A stretch of DNA of 52,258 bases from an uncultured Collinsella sp. (GCA_958403205.1 CATXWM010000012.1:1-52258); one strand, 5' to 3'; positions 17,901 to 26,724 are shown, numbered from the stretch's first letter. Notes: generated by a model from the sequence alone, not told the origin. Translations and numbers: made by a program.

Positions 17901-17972
17901 GCCCCGGCCTTTCCTTTCCCTATCGCTCACGCGCTCCGCGAGGGTCGCGCTAGGCAAAGGAAAGGCCGGGGC
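17901..17972. repeat. Long hairpin downstream of the transaldolase gene
   Basis: Arms 17901-17922 and 17951-17972 begin GCCCCGGCCTTTCCTTT and close with AAAGGAAAGGCCGGGGC; 17 bp pair perfectly, then one mismatch and four more pairs. The GC-rich loop can form smaller stems. At 18005-18022 the sequence TTCCATATCCTGCCGT repeats the last codons of the gene (17855-17870). The 380-nt gap 17871-18250 otherwise contains only the terminator at 18111 and a short palindrome at 18075-18089. Confidence 0.65.
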
Positions 17973-18110
17973 TGCCGGCACGAGCTTGCCAGCAAGTTGG
18001 CGATTGGCTTCCATATCCTGCCGTGGGCAAAGGTACCCCCGCCTGCGCCGTGCAAAATTGAGAGTATTCAGCAAGGTAAAGGCTTTACCAGCTAGATAAA
18101 GCACGGAACG

Positions 18111-18147
18111 GCCCCCGTTTTGGCTCTGACGACGCTAAAACGGGGGC
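18111..18147 (+). terminator. Strong Rho-independent terminator
   Basis: GCCCCCGTTTT (18111-18121) pairs perfectly with AAAACGGGGGC (18137-18147) and is followed by TGTTTTTTGC on the plus strand. It ends the transcript from the transaldolase side before the convergent tex gene. Confidence 0.85.
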
Positions 18148-18250
18148 TGTTTTTTGCTTTTTCGTCTCTGAGGGGCATCCGGAACGGTGGAATTTGCAGA
18201 ATACTCGCGATTTTGCACATCGCTACAGGGGGTACCTTTGCTTTGGCGGT

Positions 18251-20398
18251 TTACTTGCCCTGCACCATGGTGAGCGAGATCTTCTTGCGGTCGCGATCGA
18301 CCTTTTCGACCCACACCTTGACCGTGTCACCGACGCGCACGACGTCGCTGGGGTGCTTGACAAAGCGGTTGGCCAGCTTAGAGATATGTACGAGGCCGTC
18401 CTGGTGCACTCCCACGTCGACGAAGGCGCCAAAGTCGACGACGTTGCGCACCGTGCCCTTGAGCTCCATGCCGGGCTCCAGGTCGTCGATGGAAAGCGCC
18501 GAGCGGCTAAAGACCACCTCGGGCGCGTCATCGCGCGGGTCGCGGCCGGGCTTCTTGAGCTCGTTGACAATGTCGATGAGCGTGAGGGTGCCGCAGTTCA
18601 GATTGCTAGCCAGCGCCGAGATACTGCCCAGACGGCGCTCGATGTCGGGCACGCCGCCGCGGCTGAGCTCGCTGGCTTTAACGCCGGCGCGTTCCAGGAC
18701 GGACGTGGCCACCTCGTAGCTCTCGGGGTGGACGCTCGTCGCGTCGAGCGGGTTCTTGCCGTCGCTGATGCGCAGGAAGCCCGCGGCGTTGAGGTATGCC
18801 TTGGGTCCTAGTTTGGGGACCTTCTTAAGCTGGCGGCGATCGGTAAAGGCACCGTTTTCCTCGCGGTAGGCCACGATGTTTTTGGCCACGCTCGGCGTGA
18901 TGCCCGATACGTATCCCAGCAGGCTTGCGCTCGCGGTGTTGACGTCGACGCCCACACGGTTGACGACGTCTTCCACCACGTGGCCCAGGGTGCGCGAGAG
19001 CTCGGCCTGGTCAAGATCGTGCTGGTACTGGCCCACGCCGATGGACTGGGGCGGAATCTTAACGAGCTCTGCCAACGGGTCCTGCAGGCGGCGGCCCAGG
19101 CTCATGGCGCCACGCACAGTGACGTCCAGGTCGGGATACTCTTGGCTTGCGAGCTCGGAGGCGGAGTACACCGACGCGCCGGCTTCGTTAACGATGGTGT
19201 AGCGAAGGCTGGGCGCCTGCTCGGCGATGAACTCCGAGACGACTTCCTCGGTCTCGCGGCTGGCGGTGCCATTGCCGATGACGATGGTGTTGACGCCGTC
19301 CTTCTTGACGAGGCGGGCGAGCTCGCGCTTGGTGCCGGCGACGTCGTGGCGCGGCTTGGTGGGGTAGACCACGCCGTGGTCGAGCAGCTTGCCGGTCTCG
19401 TCCATGACGGCGACCTTGCAGCCGGTGCGGTAGCCCGGATCGAGCGCGAGCACGCGGGCGCCGCGCACGGGGCGTGCCGAGAGCAGGCCCTCGAGATTCT
19501 TGGCAAAGACATTGATGGCCTCGGTCTGCGCGCGGACGGTGAGTTTGGCGCGGGCCTCGCGCTCCAGCGAGGGGGCCATGAGGCGCTTGTAACCGTCGGC
19601 GATGGCGGCGTCAAAGACGGGCGCGAAGACGCCCTGGCGTCGGGGCCAACGGCTGCCGAGGCGTGCCGTGGCGGCAGCGCCGTCGACGTTCACGCGCACG
19701 CGGAGCTTGCCCTCGCGCTCACCGCGGTCGATAGCCAGCACGCGGTGGTTGGGTATACGGCGCAGCGGCTCGTCATAGCTGTAGTACGGCTCGTAGGGGG
19801 TCTTCTCGGCGGGGTCGGTGGCCTCGACGACGATGTCGGCGGTGTTTTGCGTAAAGGCGCGCAGGTCGGCGACGTTCTCGGGGTCCTCGGCCACCGTCTC
19901 GGCCACGATGTCCGCCGCGCCGGCGAGCGCCTTCTCGGGCGTGTCGAAGCCGGCTTCCTCGTTGACGTAGGCCGCGGCGGCGTCGAGTGCGCTGCCCTTG
20001 GCCGAGGCCTGCATGATGATCATGTTGGCGAGCGGCTCCAGGCCTGCTTCGCGGGCCTTCTGCGCGCGGGTCATGCGCTTTTTGCGGTAGGGCTTGTAGA
20101 GGTCCTCGACACGCTGGAGCTGTGTGGCCTCGCGAATCTGCTGCTCGAGCTCGGGCGTGAGCTTGCCCTGGGCGTCGATGAGCAGAATGACGTCCTCTTT
20201 ACGCTGCTCAAGATTGCGCAGGTAGGACAGACGCTCGTCGAGTGTGCGCAGGGCGACGTCGTCCATGCCGCCCGTGGCTTCCTTGCGGTAGCGCGAGATA
20301 AAGGGGATGGTGTTGCCCTCGTCGATGAGCTTGACGGCTGCCTCGATGTTGGCGGCCTTAAGGTTGAGCTCGTGGGCAAGCTGGGCGATAAGATCCAT
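18251..20398 (-). CDS. tex: Tex-family RNA-binding transcription accessory protein
   Basis: 715 residues. ATG 20398 follows AAGGAG; 29 extra in-frame codons upstream are rejected because they lack a comparable site. Domain order matches Tex: helical N-terminal region, YqgF/RNase-H-like domain (ARVLALDPGYRTGCKVAVMD, about 320-340), tandem helix-hairpin-helix region (LGYVSGITPSVAKNIVAYR and VPKLGPKAYLNAAGFLRI, about 505-560), and a C-terminal S1 domain (GTVRNVVDFGAFVDVGVHQD, about 650-710). Tex binds nucleic acid, associates with RNA polymerase and influences transcription termination and virulence genes in several bacteria. It stands alone, with a 160-bp inverted-end element just upstream. Confidence 0.93.
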   Translation of the reverse strand: MDLIAQLAHELNLKAANIEAAVKLIDEGNTIPFISRYRKEATGGMDDVALRTLDERLSYLRNLEQRKEDVILLIDAQGKLTPELEQQIREATQLQRVEDLYKPYRKKRMTRAQKAREAGLEPLANMIIMQASAKGSALDAAAAYVNEEAGFDTPEKALAGAADIVAETVAEDPENVADLRAFTQNTADIVVEATDPAEKTPYEPYYSYDEPLRRIPNHRVLAIDRGEREGKLRVRVNVDGAAATARLGSRWPRRQGVFAPVFDAAIADGYKRLMAPSLEREARAKLTVRAQTEAINVFAKNLEGLLSARPVRGARVLALDPGYRTGCKVAVMDETGKLLDHGVVYPTKPRHDVAGTKRELARLVKKDGVNTIVIGNGTASRETEEVVSEFIAEQAPSLRYTIVNEAGASVYSASELASQEYPDLDVTVRGAMSLGRRLQDPLAELVKIPPQSIGVGQYQHDLDQAELSRTLGHVVEDVVNRVGVDVNTASASLLGYVSGITPSVAKNIVAYREENGAFTDRRQLKKVPKLGPKAYLNAAGFLRISDGKNPLDATSVHPESYEVATSVLERAGVKASELSRGGVPDIERRLGSISALASNLNCGTLTLIDIVNELKKPGRDPRDDAPEVVFSRSALSIDDLEPGMELKGTVRNVVDFGAFVDVGVHQDGLVHISKLANRFVKHPSDVVRVGDTVKVWVEKVDRDRKKISLTMVQGK

Positions 20399-20480
20399 GG
20401 GACTCCTTGCATTTAAGGTGCGTTTGCAGCACAGAGCTACCAAGGATACCACCCGTTTCAAAAGACTGTTTTGGTCCCTC

Positions 20481-20642
20481 GCCACGAAAACGACCTATCT
20501 ACTACGTTCAAACCGTATGGGTCGACCATCCCCCGGTTTTCCGAGAATACGCAAGCCGTTTACCTGCGGTTTTTATTTCGCGAAATTCGGTATGGTTGAG
20601 GGTGGTCGGTTAAACGTAGTAGATAGGCCCATTTCGTGGCGA
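20481..20642. repeat. B-family element, copy 1 (162 bp, inverted ends)
   Basis: Outer arms CGCCACGAAA (20481-20490) and TTTCGTGGCG (20633-20642), then after a 4-nt internal loop CCTATCTACTACGTT (20495-20509) and AACGTAGTAGATAGG (20614-20628), all perfectly paired. A third stem CGACCATCCC/GGGTGGTCG lies inside. The core CAAGCCGTTTACCTGCGG (20553-20570) is nearly identical to one in copy 2 at 31318-31473. It occupies the upstream side of tex. Apart from this element and the terminator at 20707, the 411-nt gap 20399-20809 holds nothing I recognise. Confidence 0.8.
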
Positions 20643-20706
20643 ACGAATCAGGCCGAGGTGCAAAATAGACCCCGCCCCAGAAAAATCGTCGGCAAGGTAG
20701 CAAAAG

Positions 20707-20736
20707 GCCCCGCGGGCAGGAGGCTGCTCGCGGGGC
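20707..20736 (-). terminator. Terminator of the SDR-MFS-Gfo/Idh operon
   Basis: GCCCCGCGGGCAG (20707-20719) pairs with GCTGCTCGCGGGGC (20723-20736). Read on the minus strand the stem is followed by CTTTTGC. It lies about 75 nt past the stop codon of the oxidoreductase gene. Confidence 0.7.
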
Positions 20737-20809
20737 AAAGAAGAGGGGCTTATCGGTGGCGGACCGAAGGGTTCGGCATGGGGTTTCTGCCGCGGTCGCT
20801 CTTAAGGCA

Positions 20810-21850
20810 TTACAGCTCGACGAGCTGGCCGGTCTCGGCGGCCTCTTTGATAGCGTTGAGAAGTGTGAGCGTCTTAACGTTGTCGGCGGGGGTCACGACG
20901 GGCTCGACCTCGCGGCGGACAACCTTCACAAAGTGCTTGAGCTGCATCTTGTGCGGCAGCGCCGGGTCGACGGCCGGAATCTCCATCTGCAGCGGCTTGT
21001 GCCAGTTGGAGGCGCCGTCGTAGGAGAACTGGTGCAGGCGGGGCAGCGAAAGAGCACCCTTAGTGCCGCCGATAAAGTAGGCGTCGGCGTCGAAGGGGCG
21101 GTACTGCGGATCCTCTCGAGCGGTTGCCTCCCAGTTCCAGGGGCTGGCGGTGGCGTCGGAGATGGTCATGCTCGCAAGCGCGCCATCGGCAAAACGGACG
21201 TTGACCACGGCGGAGTCCTCGGTCTCAAAACCGCGGGCGGCGCTGGACTGCATGCCCTGGACGGCAACGGGCTCGCCCAGCAGGTAGCGGAGCAGGTCGA
21301 CGTCGTGCACCAGGTTGACCAGGATCGGGCCGGCGCCCTTCTTGCGGCGCCACTCGACGTCGAAGTACTCGTCATTCTTATAGATCATGTAGTGGAAGCT
21401 CGACACGGTGAGCTTGCCCAGCTCGCCGGACTCGATGATCTCCTTGGCCTTGTTGACGAAGGGGTTGTGGCGACGGTGCTGACCCACGAGCACGGGCACG
21501 CCGGCGGTCTCGGCCTCGGCGGCAAAGGCCTGGGCATCCTCTAGGTCGTTGGAGATCGGCTTTTCGACCAGCGGCACGATATTGCGCTTCACAGCCTCGC
21601 GGGCAACGCCCAGGTGCAGGTCGTTGGGGGTGGCGATAATGACGGCCTCGGGCTTGACCTCGTCCATCATCTGGGCGGGATCGGTGTAAAACGGCACGCC
21701 GGCGGCCTCGGCCGTGGCGCGGGCGCCCTCAAAGGCGTCGGCGATGGCGACGAGCTCGGCCTCGGGCTCCTCGGTGACAAAGCGGATGTGGTTGCGGCCC
21801 ATGGCGCCGGCGCCGATAACGGCAATGCGGACGGGGTTGAGCTCAGACAT
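20810..21850 (-). CDS. Gfo/Idh/MocA-family NAD(P)-dependent oxidoreductase
   Basis: 346 residues; the start ATG 21850 follows AAGGAG. The N-terminal Rossmann domain begins VRIAVIGAGAMGRNHIR with the GxGxxG dinucleotide site. EKPISNDLEDA (about 95-105) holds the Lys-Pro pair conserved in the family, and the C-terminal alpha/beta domain includes HDVDLLRYLLG (about 185), whose His/Asp usually sit by the substrate. Members oxidise or reduce sugars, inositols and related polyols. It is the last gene of a three-gene operon with an OFA-type transporter and an SDR. Uptake and stepwise oxidation of one polyhydroxy substrate is the simplest reading, but the compound is unknown. Confidence 0.88.
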   Translation of the reverse strand: MSELNPVRIAVIGAGAMGRNHIRFVTEEPEAELVAIADAFEGARATAEAAGVPFYTDPAQMMDEVKPEAVIIATPNDLHLGVAREAVKRNIVPLVEKPISNDLEDAQAFAAEAETAGVPVLVGQHRRHNPFVNKAKEIIESGELGKLTVSSFHYMIYKNDEYFDVEWRRKKGAGPILVNLVHDVDLLRYLLGEPVAVQGMQSSAARGFETEDSAVVNVRFADGALASMTISDATASPWNWEATAREDPQYRPFDADAYFIGGTKGALSLPRLHQFSYDGASNWHKPLQMEIPAVDPALPHKMQLKHFVKVVRREVEPVVTPADNVKTLTLLNAIKEAAETGQLVEL

Positions 21851-21880
21851 TTCGACTCCTTAATACTGATGACCGGTGGA

Positions 21881-21911
21881 ATGCGACAAAGGGGCTGTCC
21901 CTTTGTCGCAT
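21881..21911. terminator. C-family palindrome inside the oxidoreductase operon
   Basis: ATGCGACAAAGGG (21881-21893) and CCCTTTGTCGCAT (21899-21911) pair perfectly over 13 bp with loop GCTGT. It lies between the MFS and Gfo/Idh genes on the same strand, so it may reduce rather than abolish expression of the last gene, or protect the 3' end of the upstream message. Confidence 0.7.
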
Positions 21912-21919
21912 CGGTATAA

Positions 21920-23176
21920 CTAGGCGGACTTCTTCTTGCTGTCGGAGACCATCATGTAGACGGTGAGCACGACGGCGATGGCGGCGATCACAATGGCGCC
22001 GTAGAAGGACTGCTGATAGGCGGCGCTGCCGGCCTCGGCGTGATACAGCACGGCGGTGATGGGCTGGCTGATCCAGGTGGAAGCGGCATAGCCCAAAAAC
22101 ATGATGCCGTAGTTGACGCCGATGTTGCTGGTGCCAAAGGCGCCACCGGTGAGCGGCGGGTAGATGACGAGCAGAGCGCCAAAACTAAAGCCGAGCAGGG
22201 CGAGCGCCACAAAGAACATGCTCTGCGTAAAGCTCATCGACATGATGACGAGTGCGACGATGGTGACGACAAGGCTGATGAGCAGCGACTTATAGGCGCC
22301 GAGCTTGTCGATGATCTGGCCAAAGGACAGGCGGCCAACCAAGTTGGCGCAGGTGTTGACGGAGACCACCACACCGCCGAGGGCGACGGCCGCGGCGCTC
22401 GTGGGGTCGGCGAAGAGCTGGACGGCGGCGATGGAGGCAACCTTACCCACGAGCAGGGTGCCCGCGGTGGCGGCAAAGGCGAAGGTGATGATAAGGACCC
22501 AGAAGCGCGGGGTCTTGACCATCTCGCCCGGGGTGAGGTCGCCGAAGGTGCCGGCATGTGCGCCGCCCTTAGGGGCCTCGAAGCCTTCGGGCAGCCAACC
22601 GGCCTCGGGGGCCTTCAGGAACAGGGCGGAGGCGGCGATCATCACAAAGAAGATGACGCCGAGCGCCTTAAGGGCGCCAAAGATGCCCAGGCTCGGGATG
22701 AGCAGCGAGGCGAGCACCGGGGACAGCACGGCGGGACCGGCGGTCGAAGCGGCCAGGGTGATGCCGGAGGCGAGACCCTTCTTGTCGATGAACCACTTTT
22801 GGCCGGTGGTGAGCGCCGGGTTATAGCCCAGACCGTTGCCGACGGCGGCGACGAGTGAGAACCACAGGTAGAACTGCCACGGCTCGGTGACGGTGCCGGA
22901 CATGAACCAGCCCAGGCCGTAGCACACGGCGGCGGCGATCACGACGTTGCGCGGGCCGATCTTATCGGAGATGCGGCCGGCGAAGATGCCCGTCACGGCC
23001 ATGATGGTCTGAAAGACCGGGAAAGCCCAGGTAAGGGCGCTGGACCACTCGGGGTAGACGGCGAGCAGGTTCTTGCTCACGACGGAATACAGCGCAATGG
23101 AGCTGATGAAGAACATGGTGACGCACGCGGCGGAAAGCACGACGGCGCGACCCTTATTGGAGTTGGTGGAAGCCAT
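21920..23176 (-). CDS. OFA-family MFS transporter
   Basis: 418 residues; ATG 23176 follows GAAAGAG. Twelve hydrophobic helices are visible with a cytoplasmic loop in the middle (about 190-225). The loop after helix 2 carries the MFS motif as GRISDKIGPRNVV (about 66-78). GNGLGYNPALTTGQKWF (about 112-128) and the second-half GRLSFGQIIDKLG are typical of oxalate/formate antiporter-like proteins. Substrates of this family are mostly small carboxylates. It is the middle gene of an operon with an SDR upstream (65-nt gap) and a Gfo/Idh enzyme downstream (69-nt gap), so it is probably the importer for the compound those enzymes oxidise. Confidence 0.87.
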   Translation of the reverse strand: MASTNSNKGRAVVLSAACVTMFFISSIALYSVVSKNLLAVYPEWSSALTWAFPVFQTIMAVTGIFAGRISDKIGPRNVVIAAAVCYGLGWFMSGTVTEPWQFYLWFSLVAAVGNGLGYNPALTTGQKWFIDKKGLASGITLAASTAGPAVLSPVLASLLIPSLGIFGALKALGVIFFVMIAASALFLKAPEAGWLPEGFEAPKGGAHAGTFGDLTPGEMVKTPRFWVLIITFAFAATAGTLLVGKVASIAAVQLFADPTSAAAVALGGVVVSVNTCANLVGRLSFGQIIDKLGAYKSLLISLVVTIVALVIMSMSFTQSMFFVALALLGFSFGALLVIYPPLTGGAFGTSNIGVNYGIMFLGYAASTWISQPITAVLYHAEAGSAAYQQSFYGAIVIAAIAVVLTVYMMVSDSKKKSA

Positions 23177-23241
23177 TGGACTCTTTCTAATCGATACGGG
23201 GGAGGAGCGGGCGCATCCGCGGGCCTCCCTGTTAGGTTGGT

Positions 23242-24123
23242 TTACTGGTCAGTCGGCTTGGCGACGCCGGACTCATCGGACCAAAGCTCGACACCTTTGT
23301 TCTTGAGGTAGTTGTCGGCATAGGCGCGACGGCCGCCGGGCTTGGCGGTGAGGTCGCCCATCATATTGGAGAAGCCGCCATCGACCTTGATGGCGTCGCC
23401 GGTGGTAAAGTCCGAGCGCTTGGACGCCAGGAACATGACGGCGTTGGCGATATCGCTGACCTCGCCGATGCGACGCGTGGCGATCAGGCGGCTGCGGCTC
23501 TTTTCGACCTCGGGGTCGGCGTAGAAGTTGGCCGACATGGGGGTCTTAACGAAGCAGGGCTCGACGCAGTTGGAGCGGACGCCGTAGGGGCCCCACTCGG
23601 CGGCGAGCATCTTGGACATCATGTTGACGCCCGCCTTGGTGGAGCTGTACACGCCCGAGAACGTCTCGGGGGAGTGGCTGGCAACGGTCGAGATGTGCAC
23701 CAGGCGGCCCTGGCCGGCCTTGATCATCTCGCGACCAAAGCGCTGTGAGGTGATGAAGTAACCGGTGAGGTTGACGTTGAGCACCTGCTCCCAGTCGGAG
23801 AGCGGCAGGTCCTCCATAGCGGCAAAGCGCAGGATGCCGGCGGTGTTGACGAGGACGTCGACGCGGCCGAAGTCGGCGATGGTGGCGTCGACGGCGGCCT
23901 GAACCTCGGCCTCGTCGGTGGCGTTCATCTTGTAGCCCTCGGCGTGGATGCCAAACTCGGCGGCGAGGTCGGCGGCTGCGGCCTTGACCTTTTCCTCGTC
24001 CAGATCGAGCAGGACGACGTTGGCGCCGTTGCGGGCGAACTCGCGGCAAATCTCGACGCCCATACCGCCGAGTGCGCCGGTCACGGCGCAGACATCGCCC
24101 TCGAGCTTAAGCCAATTGCTCAT
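23242..24123 (-). CDS. Short-chain dehydrogenase/reductase
   Basis: 293 residues; ATG 24123 follows AAGGGAAG. The classical SDR features are present: TGALGGMG cofactor loop (about 16-23), NTAG (about 91-94), the catalytic Ser in ISTVASHSP and YSSTK (Tyr and Lys, about 160-164), and EPCFVKTPM after the active site. Asp39 in VVLLDLDEE suggests NAD preference. About 30 extra C-terminal residues (from GGRRAYADN) extend beyond a typical 250-residue member. It is first in the operon and divergent from a LysR gene, so its substrate or a relative may be the inducer. Likely a polyol or sugar-acid dehydrogenase; the substrate is unknown. Confidence 0.87.
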   Translation of the reverse strand: MSNWLKLEGDVCAVTGALGGMGVEICREFARNGANVVLLDLDEEKVKAAAADLAAEFGIHAEGYKMNATDEAEVQAAVDATIADFGRVDVLVNTAGILRFAAMEDLPLSDWEQVLNVNLTGYFITSQRFGREMIKAGQGRLVHISTVASHSPETFSGVYSSTKAGVNMMSKMLAAEWGPYGVRSNCVEPCFVKTPMSANFYADPEVEKSRSRLIATRRIGEVSDIANAVMFLASKRSDFTTGDAIKVDGGFSNMMGDLTAKPGGRRAYADNYLKNKGVELWSDESGVAKPTDQ

Positions 24124-24149
24124 AGGAACTTCCCTTCTTGTGCCTCCCG

Positions 24150-24176
24150 GTGGGTCGTTCCCATTAATCGACCCAC
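24150..24176 (-). promoter_or_regulatory. Leader hairpin before the SDR operon
   Basis: GTGGGTCG (24150-24157) and CGACCCAC (24169-24176) pair perfectly around an 11-nt loop, in the 5' leader of the SDR message about 27 nt before its start codon. It may affect translation or message stability. It lacks a T-run, so termination is unlikely. Confidence 0.45.
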
Positions 24177-24266
24177 GTGGTTTTCGCTGGTTATCGTATG
24201 CTTTGCATTTGCGCAGGTGAATTGCATATTTGTTAGAATGGCGTTAACCGTAGGTTTACACTGTGC

Positions 24267-24289
24267 ATTGAGGTTTGTTCTCAATTGAG
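24267..24289. promoter_or_regulatory. Candidate LysR operator
   Basis: ATTGAG (24267-24272) and CTCAAT (24280-24285) form a dyad with a 7-nt spacer, overlapping the perfect palindrome CTCAATTGAG (24280-24289). It lies in the 233-nt gap between the divergent SDR operon and the LysR gene, where LysR-type regulators usually bind. Support is by symmetry and position only. Confidence 0.45.
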
Positions 24290-24356
24290 CGCGTGACCTG
24301 CGAAAGCAACCCCCTGTGGCATCATGTGGCCACAGGCGCGAAAACGGGAGATTGAC

Positions 24357-25235
24357 GTGTACGATCGACGACTTGAGGCCATATCGGCCGCCGCGGAGCT
24401 GGGAAGCTTCTCGCGTGCGGCGGCAAAATTGCGCGTGTCGACTCCGGCGCTCGTCAAGCAGGTGTCGGGTTTCGAGGCCGAGTTCGGCATCACGCTGTTC
24501 GAACGATCGCACTCGGGCGTCAAGGTGACGCCGGCAGGCGCTCTGCTGGTGGACGACGCGCGCTCGATCATGCGGCAGTCCGAGGACGCGCTGCGCCGTG
24601 CCCGACGTGCGGCGGGAGATGGCGGTGCCGTGCGCCTGGGCGTGTCGATGATGTGCCCGGGGCGCCAAACGCTGTCGATGTGGTCGGGCATCCACGATCT
24701 GGAACCGTCGCTGCGATTTGAGATCGTGCCGGTAAGCGACCTCTATGACGAGCGCGAGACCGTCATGCGCAGCCTAGGCCGCGAGGTCGATGTGGTGCAG
24801 TCGAGTTTTTCTACCCCACGCTGGGGTGATGCCTGTCAAAAGCTCCGCATTGTCAACGTGCCGTTTTATATTGACCTGCCGCGCACAAGCCCGCTGGCGC
24901 GCAAGAATCGCATTGCGGTCGCCGACTTGGAGGGTATGCGTTTGCGCATACTGCGCCACGGCAACGACGCCATGGACAGCCTGCGCATCGACCTATTGGC
25001 CGACGGCGGCGTGGACGTGATCGATGTGGATAGCTTCGACTTTGCGCTCTTTAACGAGGCGGAGGAAAAGGGCGACGCGGTGCTCACCTGCGGCGCATGG
25101 TCGGGCGTGCACCCGGCCTTTGTGGGCGTGCCGTTTCTGTGCGGGCGAGAGGTGCCGGTCTTTCTGCATTACCCGCTCGAGCCCACCCTCCAAGTCCAAA
25201 AATTCGTCAACGCCATGGCCCAACTCCTCAAATAG
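24357..25235 (+). CDS. LysR-family transcriptional regulator
   Basis: 292 residues. GTG 24357 is chosen because GGGAG lies 6 nt before it; ATG 24324 has no such site. The N-terminal helix-turn-helix is typical: RLEAISAAAELGSFSRAAAKLRVSTPALVKQVSGFE, then FERSHSGVKVTPAGALLV. The C-terminal effector domain (about 85-292) is full length, though its sequence is more divergent than usual and contains several His/Asp-rich segments. It is transcribed away from the SDR-MFS-Gfo/Idh operon and probably controls it, activating in response to the substrate. A dyad at 24267-24289 is the best operator candidate. Confidence 0.87.
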   Translation: MYDRRLEAISAAAELGSFSRAAAKLRVSTPALVKQVSGFEAEFGITLFERSHSGVKVTPAGALLVDDARSIMRQSEDALRRARRAAGDGGAVRLGVSMMCPGRQTLSMWSGIHDLEPSLRFEIVPVSDLYDERETVMRSLGREVDVVQSSFSTPRWGDACQKLRIVNVPFYIDLPRTSPLARKNRIAVADLEGMRLRILRHGNDAMDSLRIDLLADGGVDVIDVDSFDFALFNEAEEKGDAVLTCGAWSGVHPAFVGVPFLCGREVPVFLHYPLEPTLQVQKFVNAMAQLLK

Positions 25236-25460
25236 CTCATTTGGGACGGGCTTTTTTGACTACTTTTGCCGCCCTGCCTGCCCGATGATTTTTTCGGGAC
25301 GGGGATTAATAATCATCGCCAAATTGACTACCCTGATTAAGCTCTGCCCCAAAGGCTGCACCAAGTCTGCGGCTCTTGGCCCATATGGTAGAGTTGACCT
25401 CACGTGAATTTCAGCACACTGCGTGCTACCTGCACTTTTGTCATTTGAGGGAGTGAACTT

Positions 25461-26552
25461 GTGAATACTTCTGTCGCCAAGAAGGCCAGCCAGGCGGTGC
25501 GCCTGCTCATGATGGTGCTCACGGCAGTTCTCATCTTCTTCTTCATCAATGTTATGCTGCTCGTCTCCGATATCCAGGGCACGGCGCGCGTGGTCAACTA
25601 CGCCGGTCTGGTGCGCGGTACCACGCAGCGAATCGTTAAGCTCGAGGATGCGGGCCAGCCTCAAGATGATCTGCTCAAAGCCGTGGATTTATACATCAAT
25701 GGTTTGCGTTACGGAAGTGACGACCTCAACCTCGTCCGTCTCGACGACGATGAGTATCAGGCAAAGATGACCGAGCTTGCAAATTATTTTGATGAGCTTT
25801 GCGCCGAGATTGCCCGTGTGCGCGAAGTCGGCTACGAGAACACCGACATCATCTCGATGAGCGAGGAGTTCTTTGGCATTTGCGACGATGCTACGCGACT
25901 CGCAGAGGACTACTCTCAGGAGAAGGCGTCGGCGCTCAACTATCTCGAGGGCTTGGTGATCATCGACATCATGGGCTTGGTGGCGACCTTTGCGGTCGAA
26001 CTTGTTCGCGCGGTGCGAACTGCCGCGCTCAATCGCGAACTGCAGAGCAAAGTCTATCTCGACGAAGCTACAGGACTGCCCAACAAGAACAAGTGCGAGG
26101 AGATCTTGGGGCAGGAGCAGCCCGTCTCCGCGGAGGCGCCCGTTGCGGTGTGCGTCTTCGACCTTAACAATCTGCATACGGTCAATAACAGCTTTGGTCA
26201 CGAGAAGGGCGACGAATACATCCGCTCTTTTGCCCGGCAGCTGGGGCGTGTGGCGTCCGAGACCTGCTTTGTGGGTCGCGACGGCGGCGATGAGTTTATC
26301 GCGGTGCTGCGGGATACCGATCGAGCTGCCGTGGAGTCCTGTCTCGCTCGGATTCGCGCGAACGTGAACGAGTATTCCGGAGTCCACCCCGATATGCCCA
26401 TCAGCTACGCGGTGGGCTATGCGCTTTCCAGTGATTTTGACGAGCCGCCTACCATGCGCGAACTCTTTTCCCGGGCCGACAAGAACATGTACGTCGATAA
26501 GAACCGTGTAAAGACAGCTGAGGCAGCCGGACTGCAACGCGAGGAACGGTAA
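25461..26552 (+). CDS. Membrane GGDEF-domain protein, probable diguanylate cyclase
   Basis: 363 residues; GTG 25461 follows GAGGGAG. A first membrane helix (about 15-37) and a second (about 155-180) enclose a mainly helical, acidic outer domain of about 120 residues, likely a sensor. The GGDEF domain follows (about 195-355): DEATGLPNKNKCEE, the divalent-metal Asp in VCVFDLNNLHTVNNSFGHEKGDEYI, and the intact active-site motif RDGGDEF at 275-279. No RxxD inhibitory site is evident five residues before it. It should make c-di-GMP from GTP. No EAL or PilZ partner lies in the window. The 225-nt gap upstream has no ORF and no structure I can name with confidence. Confidence 0.87.
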   Translation: MNTSVAKKASQAVRLLMMVLTAVLIFFFINVMLLVSDIQGTARVVNYAGLVRGTTQRIVKLEDAGQPQDDLLKAVDLYINGLRYGSDDLNLVRLDDDEYQAKMTELANYFDELCAEIARVREVGYENTDIISMSEEFFGICDDATRLAEDYSQEKASALNYLEGLVIIDIMGLVATFAVELVRAVRTAALNRELQSKVYLDEATGLPNKNKCEEILGQEQPVSAEAPVAVCVFDLNNLHTVNNSFGHEKGDEYIRSFARQLGRVASETCFVGRDGGDEFIAVLRDTDRAAVESCLARIRANVNEYSGVHPDMPISYAVGYALSSDFDEPPTMRELFSRADKNMYVDKNRVKTAEAAGLQREER

Positions 26553-26576
26553 GCTTGTAACAACAGAGGGCATAGA

Positions 26577-26611
26577 AAAGCCTCCGCAGCTCGTGTGGCT
26601 GCGGAGGCTTT
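26577..26611. terminator. Bidirectional terminator
   Basis: AAAGCCTCCGCAGC (26577-26590) and GCTGCGGAGGCTTT (26598-26611) pair perfectly over 14 bp with a 7-nt loop, bounded by A and T runs. It sits between the converging GGDEF and ABC-exporter genes. Confidence 0.88.
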
Positions 26612-26642
26612 ATTCGTTGCGGTGCATTGTGTTTGGGTCGTT

Positions 26643-26724
26643 GAGATGAGTCGATTTGCCCCGAAAGAGGAGGGCATTGACCTTAGGGTCATGCCCGACG
26701 AATGAGCGGCAAATCGGCCATCTC
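26643..26724. repeat. Second nested palindrome between converging genes
   Basis: GAGATG (26643-26648) with CATCTC (26719-26724), CGATTTGCC (26652-26660) with GGCAAATCG (26708-26716), and an inner GGGCATTGACC/GGTCATGCCC stem (26672-26696). It ends 11 nt from the stop codon of the ABC gene. The three-tier stem resembles other intergenic elements here, though the sequence is unrelated. Confidence 0.6.

Noticed and set aside
26643..26724. Small protein gene between the GGDEF and ABC genes
   Set aside because: Only shadow frames; the stretch is explained by a terminator and a nested palindrome.
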